Shown in pieces: positions 36,221-45,131 of a stretch of 64,000 bases of DNA. Every line of letters begins with the position of its first letter. Position 1 is the stretch's first letter. The DNA is taken from the NCBI GenBank assembly GCA_008690995.1, contig VRMN01000009.1, positions 682,001 to 746,000 of the forward strand. Direction: 5' to 3'. A program made the translations under genes and the position numbers. Below the pieces are notes generated by a model. It was not told the DNA's origin, did no database searches, and saw only the letters and a program-made list of their open reading frames with translations. The DNA comes from Porphyridium purpureum (lineage: Eukaryota; Rhodophyta; Bangiophyceae; Porphyridiales; Porphyridiaceae).

Positions 36221-37546
36221 TCAGATGCCGCTGCTTGATGCCAAGTTCAAGCGCCGAAAAAAAAAGCGGCCCATGGTGCGCGGCATGGCCTTTCGTGTCA
36301 CACTCAAATGCTCAATAATATTGGTCTTGGACAGTGGGTCTGCGAGTTGCAACAGCTCTGCCCAAGCGTGATGCCGTACGCACCTATCAACAAACTGGAT
36401 AATCTCTCGCTGGTGTAGTACATAATTGAGGTGCACAGTCCACTCCATAGTGCGTAGAGCCTCGGCCATCCAGCCATCGTGCACAAATGCTGCCGTCAGC
36501 AGACTTAGCTCGCGAGAGGGCGGCTCAAGTCCGAGTGCTTTGTATTGACTCGTAATCCAAAGCGCGCCTTCAGCCTTGCCATGTCCACGCGCGCAAATCC
36601 ATGCACCGCTGCTCAGAATGGCAGAATCTACCACCACTTGACGCGAGAACGGCGGCTCACGCATGATACTCCAGACGTGCCATGCAGTATCATACAGCTT
36701 GAACTTGAGAAATCCATTTAGAAACCGCGCAAAAGTGTCGACGTCCAGCGTCGCAGGCTGGACGCGAACCATTTCATCAAACAGTTCAAACAGCATGTCC
36801 GGCCGCTTGCACGACACAAAATGTATCACAAGGCCGCGATATCCGATGGCGTCAACGGGATACCGTTGAATCGACTCGATTCGTCTCTTTACGATCCAAG
36901 CGACTGTGCTTTTCGTGCATGGCCGGGCCAGCGCGAGAATGTGCGTCAGTACATGTGAGTCGAGCGGCACTTGGTCACTTGACGCTCGCCTGAGTACCCC
37001 TACCGCAAATTTCAGCGCGTGTCGAGCTCTGGCGTTGGCTGAAAACTCCGCGCTGATTTCTTTTTTCTCGTCACTCAGGTTACCATCGTCCTTGACCTCA
37101 ACTTGTCTCGCGATGCGCAAGCAAATATCGACTGTGCGCGCATCAAACGGCGCGTAGCGGTGGTGCCGGACAATTTGCTCCGCGTCATCTAGGCCAGCCT
37201 GGTCATCGAGCGCGGCTCGCAGCTGCTCGTTGAGCTCACGCGCGGTCACGATAAAGGTTGCGCGGAACAAGCGCTCGCGCTCGCTACGTCCACCTGCAAC
37301 GCGATTGTCCTCGCCTTCGTCTCCTAGCGGCCTCCTGCGATCCACCTTTCCGCTGCGTTGCTGCGAGCGAAGTGACGAGCTTGCTACGGATCGCGTCCGG
37401 ATGCTTGTCTGAGCACAACGGGAGCATGCATGTCCCACCTGCTGCGGTGTTGATGGGTACCCATGTGCATGAACAGTGCTGGTCCAGATTCGCAGCGCCC
37501 GCAGACTCGTACGCGGTGCGTGCCGGGCCAGCACGCAAAGCGCCAA
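36221..37546 (-). CDS. PPR/TPR-like locus 4, first module (frame broken at both ends)
   Basis: A 441-codon stretch carrying the family hallmarks: LNEQLRAALDDQAGL, RHALKFAVGVLRRAS, FVSCKRPDMLFELFDEM, RGHGKAEGALWITSQYKALGLEPPSR and the tryptophan-rich TMEWTVHLNYVLHQRE. No in-frame ATG precedes the domain; the nearest ATGs (37552, 37622) lie in another frame. At the other end the frame fails in a run of nine T residues on the coding strand (forward A-run near 36256-36264); one base of change would carry it into the next module. So this host locus needs at least two frame changes. It is a pseudogene or a site of consensus error. Confidence 0.5.
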   Translation of the reverse strand: MALCVLARHAPRTSLRALRIWTSTVHAHGYPSTPQQVGHACSRCAQTSIRTRSVASSSLRSQQRSGKVDRRRPLGDEGEDNRVAGGRSERERLFRATFIVTARELNEQLRAALDDQAGLDDAEQIVRHHRYAPFDARTVDICLRIARQVEVKDDGNLSDEKKEISAEFSANARARHALKFAVGVLRRASSDQVPLDSHVLTHILALARPCTKSTVAWIVKRRIESIQRYPVDAIGYRGLVIHFVSCKRPDMLFELFDEMVRVQPATLDVDTFARFLNGFLKFKLYDTAWHVWSIMREPPFSRQVVVDSAILSSGAWICARGHGKAEGALWITSQYKALGLEPPSRELSLLTAAFVHDGWMAEALRTMEWTVHLNYVLHQREIIQFVDRCVRHHAWAELLQLADPLSKTNIIEHLSVTRKAMPRTMGRFFFRRLNLASSSGI

Positions 37547-38210
37547 TCATCTGACGCTTTGCAATGCAGAACGTAACATCGACACCAACGACCTCCTTGT
37601 TGCCGAACCGCGAACTCGGCATGGTGCAAGTCTGACCGCGACGATGGTGATTGTCCTTCCAGATGATTTCAGAACGTCAAGGCGACATGCGTTCCCTCCG
37701 TTTGGGTGAGTGATGTGATCATGCGCTGAAGCTCCCCGCGGGCTAGGAGCGGCACACGACTGGAGAAGGCGAGAAGCGGCAAAAAGGCTGTGCGCTTCTG
37801 CCGAGCGGAGGCCTCTACGAGCGAGTGCTCAGCGCCGGGAAGAGGAGTGTCCCTTGAGGATTGACCCATGCTGGCGCGCCGTCCGCGCAACAAGGTGCAG
37901 CGTGCGTCGTTTCCACGATCCCTGGCATCGTGCGGAGCTAATTCGTAGCGGCGCAAGTTTGTGTCCCGCAACGATTTGGCCATACTGTACTATGAGGACA
38001 CGCGGTTTCACATTGAAGCAGGCCGAATTCTTGAGCAAAAATGGTGCTTTGGAAGCAAAGTTACATTGTGAAGGTAGAGCCACGATCCAACGGCGTTGAA
38101 ACCACGCACACGCGGCTCGTTTAAAGGAAGCAGGCCGCAGCTCTTCGCTGCCCGATCTGCTGCTCGGCCGGCGCGAGATCGCAGAGAGAAGCGCAAGACA
38201 AGGAGACGAA
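37547..38210. other. Gap between locus 4 and the exostosin-like gene
   Basis: 664 bases between divergent genes. It includes the out-of-frame ATGs of locus 4 (37552, 37622). No other gene is supported. Confidence 0.35.
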
Positions 38211-39668
38211 ATGTTCCAAAATTTTGGTGGGGTTGCAGCCGCGATGCTGCTGGTGCTCGGCGCGGTGATGTCGGCACCAGCGGAGCGCCGTCCGAGCGAG
38301 TCCGCGACACGTTCGCAATGGAACTCATTTGACCTTCTCGAGGCAGTGGAGAAAGACCCTAACGTGGGCAACAGCGTCCAGACACAAAGCGCGAAAGTGA
38401 CTGTCCCATTTTTCATGTATGAGCCTGACCACTTTCTGGCATATGCAAAGTGCTCAAAAGCGATCTTGGATCCTAAACATTCAATTGATGTGTTGTTTGT
38501 GGAGAGGCTTCAGAATCATCCATGGAGGACACGCCAGCCACAGGATGCCGAGTTGTTTGTCGTGCCCGTGCTACTCAGCGCCCTTGCTCTCGACAATTGC
38601 AGTGTGAGCACGACAAAGAGCCTTAACCAAATGAATCAGTACCTGGGAAACAGTTCTTGGTACTCCAGATACGAAGGCCGCGATCATCTCGTTCTCATGA
38701 GCCACTGGAAGAAGCGGTATGCCATTCTCAAATATCTCGGGCGCAGAATGAAAATCGGCTCGTATACCCGCGACAGAATGCAAGCCTATCGAAATGTTTT
38801 TGTCGTCGGGTTCTTGGACAACTACGCGGCGATGACGGCAGAGAGTCGGAACGCTGACGGATACTTTTCAGAGTGGAATTATGCGAACAGTGCGAAATTG
38901 CCGCGGGATTTGGTGGTCCGGTGGATGGGTAAAAACAGATTTTTTCATGGAAGTGTGGTACTTCCGCGGCTTAATCGAAGAGCTCTTTTTACAAAGCGCG
39001 ACGCAGACACTAGTCAGGTATATAATGATGTATTCTTGAGCGTCAGATTGCATAATCCAGAATCGCGGAGTCAATTTCCCGAAATTCCGGACTGCAATGT
39101 GACTGAATTTGAAACGTATTCAAATCTCTACGAATCCATGGCTTTGGTAGGAAGCAGTCCGCCAATTCCGAGCTGGACCGCAGATCGATGTCTTCAGCCG
39201 TTCGAATTTTCCAGGTTGGTTGCCCATCGCATCACAGAACGTTCGCACTTTTCGTTCCTTCTGGCGGGAGATAACCCGGAAAGTGATACGCTCTATAACG
39301 CAATAGCCGCTCGCTCCATTCCGGTTCTTTTCGTCGAAGATGAAAAGCAAGACTTATTGTACGAGTGCATGGTTCATTTTGATTTCCCTTGGAAGGATAT
39401 CGCGCTCGTGTTCAGTGGTCCTGAGTTTCGCGAGGATCCGATGCGCGTTATTCGATATTTGCGCGCCATGGTTCAAAACGAGCCTGAGGACCTCGCGCGA
39501 CGGGTCAAACTCATTGAAGCTCATGGCCGCGACATCTTGTGGTCGGAGCCGAACTCGCGCGTCCACGAAAGCATTTTGATTGATGCGTGGAAACTGTCCA
39601 AAGGCAATCTACCCAGACGTATAGAACCACCAAAAATGCGCAGCTTAAGCCAGGCGCAGTCGCTCTGA
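38211..39668 (+). CDS. Exostosin-like glycosyltransferase (GT47 family)
   Basis: A 485-residue protein. The first 25 residues have a hydrophobic stretch (GGVAAAMLLVLGAVMSA), a signal peptide or membrane anchor. The body fits exostosin/GT47: PFFMYEPDHFLAYA at the start, DAELFVVPVLLSAL, DHLVLMSHW, and the nucleotide-sugar-binding end FLLAGDNPESDTLYNAIAAR followed by SIPVLF. GT47 enzymes in the Golgi build cell-wall and extracellular polysaccharides; acceptor here is unknown. The protein is of normal family length. It lies between repeat-protein locus 4 and gene 5, in the same direction as gene 5. Confidence 0.8.
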   Translation: MFQNFGGVAAAMLLVLGAVMSAPAERRPSESATRSQWNSFDLLEAVEKDPNVGNSVQTQSAKVTVPFFMYEPDHFLAYAKCSKAILDPKHSIDVLFVERLQNHPWRTRQPQDAELFVVPVLLSALALDNCSVSTTKSLNQMNQYLGNSSWYSRYEGRDHLVLMSHWKKRYAILKYLGRRMKIGSYTRDRMQAYRNVFVVGFLDNYAAMTAESRNADGYFSEWNYANSAKLPRDLVVRWMGKNRFFHGSVVLPRLNRRALFTKRDADTSQVYNDVFLSVRLHNPESRSQFPEIPDCNVTEFETYSNLYESMALVGSSPPIPSWTADRCLQPFEFSRLVAHRITERSHFSFLLAGDNPESDTLYNAIAARSIPVLFVEDEKQDLLYECMVHFDFPWKDIALVFSGPEFREDPMRVIRYLRAMVQNEPEDLARRVKLIEAHGRDILWSEPNSRVHESILIDAWKLSKGNLPRRIEPPKMRSLSQAQSL

Positions 39669-40986
39669 GCAAGGATTCGCATATCGTGCGTGACGCCACT
39701 GAGTCGTAACAGGCTGCAACCCTGAGGTAAGAAGCCCGACGTTCTGTCCAATGTGCGCAGGTCCGCATGTATCAATGATTGGCGCTCTGAAATGATGCGG
39801 AGCTCCTCAAGCCACACGAGCCGAGTCGGTTGCTTTCATGGTGAAAATGCGCGGCTGGATGACGCTTTGAAGTCAGACACATTTCCTGCAGTTCGCGAGC
39901 TGATTTTACCGTTCGGACGGTACCGCATTCTGCGTAAATCACATCTGCGCCGCAAGTGAGCAGCCCATTGCAATCTCATGCGCCCTTGCCCTCACAAGAC
40001 TTGTTACAGCATAGCGGGGCCAGCGCGCGCTGGCGAATAGCGCGGGATGGACACTGGTTTGGCTTTCTCGCGCACTGATCAAGTGCGCTGTAGGTTGTTG
40101 GATAGTTCCTATAATCGTAGGGTACATTATTTGCCACTGCAATGAGTACGAACGAGTCGCAACCGATTCCCACGCCAAACAGTGTACGTTCTAGTCGCAC
40201 CTTGAACACTTCCGCTGGGACGTGATGTCCGGGATTGCGAACAACCAGAAAGGCGACGCATGGTGGACTCTGTTCAAGGATGGCTCGAGTTTGCACCTTT
40301 TAGTGGGTTCAGTGATAAATTTTCGCAGACTGCAACCCTGGTTTGGTTGCTCGACGATGCTCGTGGCCACATTGCCATCAACTAGTCAGCTAGCGCCACT
40401 GCGGCTTGACCCGCGCGCTCACGATTCACGGACTATTCGGGAAGGCGAATCGCAGGCGCGAGTTTGCGATGAGTTCCACAACGGGATGAATCAGATGTTA
40501 CAGGACACCAAAAGCTTGTCGGCGTCCGCTTCGCCTGGATTCGAACGCAAGTCACAATCCAGTAAGATCAGGTTAATATTCCAGGACAAGGCCACTCAGC
40601 GTTGGCCGTATTCGGCGCCACGCCAGCGCTCAATATTCGCGCGGAGCGCAATCCGCTGATACAGGGTAGCTCACGATGACGCGCTGTCGAACGCGCGCAT
40701 CTCGCTGACTTTCGGGTCCACTCGCGCCTCGCTGGCCAGGGCGAGTGCGACTTGACGGTGCAGATGCTGTGCTTAAGAAATGAATGGAATCAGCACATGG
40801 TCGCACAGTCCATCGATACCCCACGCATTCGAGATGAGCGAGCCAAAGATATCCTCTTCTGCGCATCTCGCGCCCGCGCTAGCTGGACAGAATAGATCCT
40901 GCCGATACTCCCATGCTGGTTACCCCTTGGGTTAACTCACCCGGAGAGCGCAGCGCGCGCGGTGCGCGCATCCTGATGCGGCTGTC
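39669..40986. other. 1.3-kb gap, no firmly supported gene
   Basis: A minus-strand ORF at 39976-40296 (106 codons) and a plus-strand ORF at 40222-40659 have plausible length but no motif I recognise. I see no repeats. The end should hold the promoter of repeat-protein gene 5. Confidence 0.4.
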
Positions 40987-43101
40987 ATGCCGTGGCCAGT
41001 GACATGGGTGAGTCGGGCATCAGCAGGCGCGCGGCGGAGGCAGTGTCTGCTGCGCTTGCCCTGTTCGCGACGCAGCGGCGAGCGAGGTCCGCGCGTGGCG
41101 GGCGGTTCGCTCCTTGATGTCCCTGGCTGTTTGCATGCGCGAATGTGCGTGATGAGCGTGAGACACTGCTCGACGACCCAGGATGTAGCTGCGCCGCCGC
41201 CTTCAAAGCGCGTGTCCCGGCGTGAGACGCATCCGCTTACGCTCATCCTCATCGACAGGCTGAAGAGCGGCTTTGCGAAAAACAAGAATGAGCGCATCGA
41301 GGATCGCTTTGCGCGATGCTTGAAAGTGGCTCACAATGCGCCACTGGACAGGCGCGCGCTCGATTTGGTCCTGCTGATGGCCGAAAAAGCCGAGAACCGC
41401 TCGTTTCGTGCCAGGCTCCGCTTTGCCGTGAGGATGCTGCAAAAGGCGCGGCGAGATCGGCTGAGGATCCTCGCTCGCCACGCCAAGGAAGGAAGAAAAA
41501 AATTTCAAGGCGAGCGACTGCCACAAATTTACTCGAACAGCTTGCGGCGCCTGTACAAGCTGGCAGAGCCTCTGCGCAAAGTCAATGTGATCCTGGCGAT
41601 CAAGAGGTACATTGAACAGCAAGAAGGAAAATCTCTCGACGCGGATGCGTACCATCTCTTGATCGGCCATTTCGCAGCTTGCGATCGGCTCGATCTGGTG
41701 GAAATCGGTCTGCACGAGGCGTTGCGCGTTTGCAGAACTGTGAGTGCCGCCACTTTCGCCCTCATCCTGCGCAACTTCTTGAACAGACAAGCGAAGGATA
41801 GAAACCATGACGCCGCCAAGCATGTGTGGAAAATGCTGCGCGCGCCCCCGTTTTCAGAATGCGTGAAGCTTGATGCGGACCTTATCAGATGCGGGGCATG
41901 GGTGTTCTGCTTTCGTGACGTGGATGACGCCGACGAAGCGAACTGGATTGCGGACAAGTTTCGTGAACTGCGCGTTCCGCCGCACATTGATACGCTCCAT
42001 GTTCTCGTGTCAGCGCTGATCCGCGGCGGGAACTTCAACGCAGCGTGCATGCAAATGCTGCACATGATACGGCTGGAGTACAAGGTGGAGTGTAAACAAA
42101 TGTACGAATACATGGGCGCCTGCATGAGGCGGGAAAGGCCGGAAGAGCTGGTGCGACTTGCCCACGTTTTGATGAACTTTAAACGCCGCCGGTCCCAGAA
42201 CGACGAAAAGGCGGCGGTTGTGCGTGCATATCTCGAGACGCTGTACCGCGCAGGTCTTCAAGATCGTTTAGATGTTCACCCGGCCGCGTCTTGTGCACAG
42301 CGCGTGTTTACATTCCATCAAATGAACGATAACCGTTCGGCTAGTTTTGTGGTATACTTGCTGGCTCGGGCCGGCAAGCTGGACCCTGCAAACTTTGATG
42401 CTGCGCTGCGTTTGGCTGATGAAATGCATCGTAAGCGATGCCCGGCTGCCGAGCGCGTACTGTTTACTCATGCTTACGAGGCGCTTCTTGAACGATGCAT
42501 ACACTTAGGTCGCCAGGAATCGATTTTGACAGTTGCGATGGTCAACGGCGAGTCTGGCGCGCAAGATGATGCGGCTGCTGAGGTTTCGCGGCTGGTGGGA
42601 CTCAAACTTATGTATGCCGCAAGCAAGCTTGGCAGACTCGATTTCTGCACATTGCTTTACAACACGTGGTGCGCTTCACCCACGACACGAAGTCCTGATG
42701 TGCCGAGTGCATACATGTACGTGCTTGGTTTGGCTTCGCGGCCTCAAGAGGCTTTGGAGGTATTTCGAAAACTACAAGCGCGTCACGGAACGGCTCTGGA
42801 TTCCCGAATGACGTACATTCCACTTGCATTAGTGGTACTCAAGAATGGTACGAATGGCTCGCTGTCCCGAGAGGTCGTTGCCGAGATGATGGGGTACATT
42901 GAAGCGCATCTGAGTCGACGACCCGATCAAGACGCCACGTTACCTCGCCATGATCAAGCCGTAGAATCTGGAGGAATCGAGACCAGTGCCTCGGCTGTCT
43001 CCCTTGGTTCGATTGACGCTAAGGCCGAACGGGACGATGAGAAACTCAGGACATTGGCAAATGACATCCAGGCTTTTCTCGCGAGTGCGGAGAGTCCATG
43101 A
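40987..43101 (+). CDS. PPR/TPR-like helical-repeat protein 5 of the cluster
   Basis: A 704-residue paralogue from the ATG at 40987. The N terminus (about 70 residues) is rich in Arg, Ser and Cys with few acids, as in an organelle transit peptide. Hallmarks are LRFAVRMLQKARRDR, RKVNVILAIKRYIEQQ, AYHLLIGHFAACDRLDL, DDADEANWIADKFRELRV, MRRERPEELVRLAHVLM, ASFVVYLLARAGKLD and AYMYVLGLASRPQEALEVFR. A Lys/Arg-rich insert is at about residues 160-178. It is complete compared with genes 1 and 2, with a short acidic tail. The relic near 45 kb resembles this copy most. Confidence 0.72.
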   Translation: MPWPVTWVSRASAGARRRQCLLRLPCSRRSGERGPRVAGGSLLDVPGCLHARMCVMSVRHCSTTQDVAAPPPSKRVSRRETHPLTLILIDRLKSGFAKNKNERIEDRFARCLKVAHNAPLDRRALDLVLLMAEKAENRSFRARLRFAVRMLQKARRDRLRILARHAKEGRKKFQGERLPQIYSNSLRRLYKLAEPLRKVNVILAIKRYIEQQEGKSLDADAYHLLIGHFAACDRLDLVEIGLHEALRVCRTVSAATFALILRNFLNRQAKDRNHDAAKHVWKMLRAPPFSECVKLDADLIRCGAWVFCFRDVDDADEANWIADKFRELRVPPHIDTLHVLVSALIRGGNFNAACMQMLHMIRLEYKVECKQMYEYMGACMRRERPEELVRLAHVLMNFKRRRSQNDEKAAVVRAYLETLYRAGLQDRLDVHPAASCAQRVFTFHQMNDNRSASFVVYLLARAGKLDPANFDAALRLADEMHRKRCPAAERVLFTHAYEALLERCIHLGRQESILTVAMVNGESGAQDDAAAEVSRLVGLKLMYAASKLGRLDFCTLLYNTWCASPTTRSPDVPSAYMYVLGLASRPQEALEVFRKLQARHGTALDSRMTYIPLALVVLKNGTNGSLSREVVAEMMGYIEAHLSRRPDQDATLPRHDQAVESGGIETSASAVSLGSIDAKAERDDEKLRTLANDIQAFLASAESP

Positions 43102-44880
43102 GCGCGAGAATGGCGACCGTGCTGTTGCAAAGACAAGCTCAAAACTCGTGATCAACCCCATGTCCGTAGGCTAGTGTGTACGGAACCGAGGAGACCACTG
43201 GCCTTCTAGAATAACGCGAGAAGCAGCAAGACCCGCTGAGCTTCTTGTCAAATCCGCGTTTTCTTGGTGGATCCTCCTCTGCATGGCTAAGCATGAAAAT
43301 GTTTGCTCCAAGTTGTGCGGTCTTTGCGAGCGCACGTCAGCCGGCAGCTCATTTTGCTCCCGCTCAGGAAGTGCATACCATCGGGGATGTCCCGAAGCGC
43401 CTACAGGATCGAGCGTTGAGTCATACGAGACGAGATTATGCGCATAGGTACGGCACGTTGGTCACTGGCCAAGTCGATCATTTGCGGCGCGCCCATGAGC
43501 ATATGTGCTGCAGTTCGTGGATGCTGGCGTTCTCAAAATGGACTGCAGACGCGACCATGATCTCGCATGTGTACGGCGTCGGTCAGAGCGGCTCCCAAGC
43601 TCGCTGCTAAAGAAAATCTGACTGATGCTATACCAAGGGCTTTTCTTCGCACACGGGCGCGGCGGCCAAGCCCCCTTTGACGATGCGCTGTGTAAAGCTG
43701 CAGTACATGCGCGTTAGTCTTGTGCGAGACAAGGCCAGCGCAGCCAGGACGATGTCCGGCGTCATGGTGCCTGTCGTTGCGGTCGCCGTGGCGACCATGC
43801 TGATGGGTCAAATACTTGCATTCGCCTCTGTGTTTCTCTTTCTGCATGGTATGGGTCGGGGATGGCTCTGTATCTTCTGCTGACGCTGTCCATGACAGTT
43901 TCCCAGGCGTTCTTTGACACTCTGGAGCTTGAGTTTCTTTCTCGACTAGTTCGCGTTTCTTGGCATCGATGTCAGGCAGCTTCAGAACGAAAATCAGAAT
44001 TAGACAAGGCTACGTGCTCGGCTTCTCGCGCATGGAAGAATGCTGTGCATACGGTGTCAGTGACACCTCGATCGTCATCGTGGACGAACGGCGGCCTTTT
44101 CCTGGCTGCGAGATGAGGACGCGGAGCTTTGTCTTTTCTGCAGGCTCCAGCAATCGCAACGTCTGTGTTTGACGGACCACATCGACCATCCAAGAGCACG
44201 CACCAATTCAGGAGGCAAGTGACATTGACTACTCTACGTACTTGGTTACTTTGCGCACCCGGGCTCTTCGCCAAAGATCGCTGATTTGTCAAATCTACGG
44301 TAGTGCTCGAAAGACAAACTACGTATTTGCGCTGGAATACGCTACGCTTCGCAGCTGCCTCTTTCGCGGTTTGCGGAGCTTGAGAATCGGAACCTGGCGC
44401 TTCGTCAAACATGTGACCCGGCGCGGGCAAAGCTGTATGGCAAAGCTTTGAAGTTTTCCGTGGCCGAGAAGCAGCGTTAATGACAAATGCGAAAGACGCG
44501 CGTACGGTGCCGAGCTGGTGCTCTGCGGTTTTGCTTTGGTTCGTGGCTCCTGGCACAATTTTAGCAGGAGCGAGGTGCTGCATGAATATAAGATCTGCAG
44601 CACGCGATGCTCGCAAAACAAACTGGCCAAAATACGAGCGCAGCAAAACTGTCAGAAGTGGTGACCCAGTTGCGAGATGCACGATGTGAGCGTTGCCCTA
44701 AGCAGCGAGTCGAGCACCTTGACGGAGCTCTAGTCATTCTACCGCGCAGGCAAGTATACGTTGCTTGCAGACGCAAAGAAACTGCGGCAGCAAAGTTTGG
44801 GATGTCTGCTGCTCTCTTGTGACAACAGCAAGCGGTTGTCCAAAAAGACCTCTAGCACAAGTGCTATGTCTGTCATAGAC
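43102..44880. other. Decayed, gene-poor stretch
   Basis: Several ORFs of 60-240 codons occur on both strands, but none has a motif I can name and they contradict each other. A hydrophobic stretch at about 43755-43850 could be a membrane segment of a lost gene. A/T content rises through this region compared with the left half of the window. Parts may belong to the repeat-family relic just to the right. Confidence 0.4.
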
Positions 44881-45131
44881 ATGAAGAGCCGCAATCCATG
44901 AATATCCGAGCATGATCAGTCGGCTCCATGTACGAGCGTGCTTGAGTATGGCCGGGACGAGAAAGTCGCAGAAGGCAGCGTGCAGAACATGACAGCTGGT
45001 TCGTACGCCATCCATTCGGCTTCATCGGCATTGACGGCATCGGCCAGGATGTTATGAAAAGCCCTGCCGCAAAAGCTCAGAGAACAAGTAGACGAATGTC
45101 GCTGAGCGCATGCGCCTCGAGAATGCTTCAT
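44880..45131 (-). pseudogene. Relic of the PPR/TPR-like family
   Basis: On the minus strand one frame reads CGRAFHNILADAVNADEAEW, matching CGAWVFCFRDVDDADEANW of gene 5. Immediately after, the next frame reads HVLHAAFCDFLVPAILKHAR and then LIMLGYSWIAALHVY, matching HVLVSAFVNSGNYKEAREYM and the LDYTLHERRLYQY region of locus 4. The frame change and stops show it is a dead copy. Its full extent is unclear; weaker similarity may run to 44.3 and 45.5 kb. Confidence 0.55.

Noticed and set aside
40530-40560. GTTCGAATCC on the minus strand, a possible tRNA box B
   Set aside because: No matching T-stem, anticodon arm or acceptor stem nearby.
40222-40659. 145-codon plus-strand ORF
   Set aside because: No motif and no signs of a promoter or conserved structure.
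43972-44682. 236-codon minus-strand ORF
   Set aside because: Long for chance but no recognised domain; it lies in decayed DNA and competes with other frames. Left uncalled.
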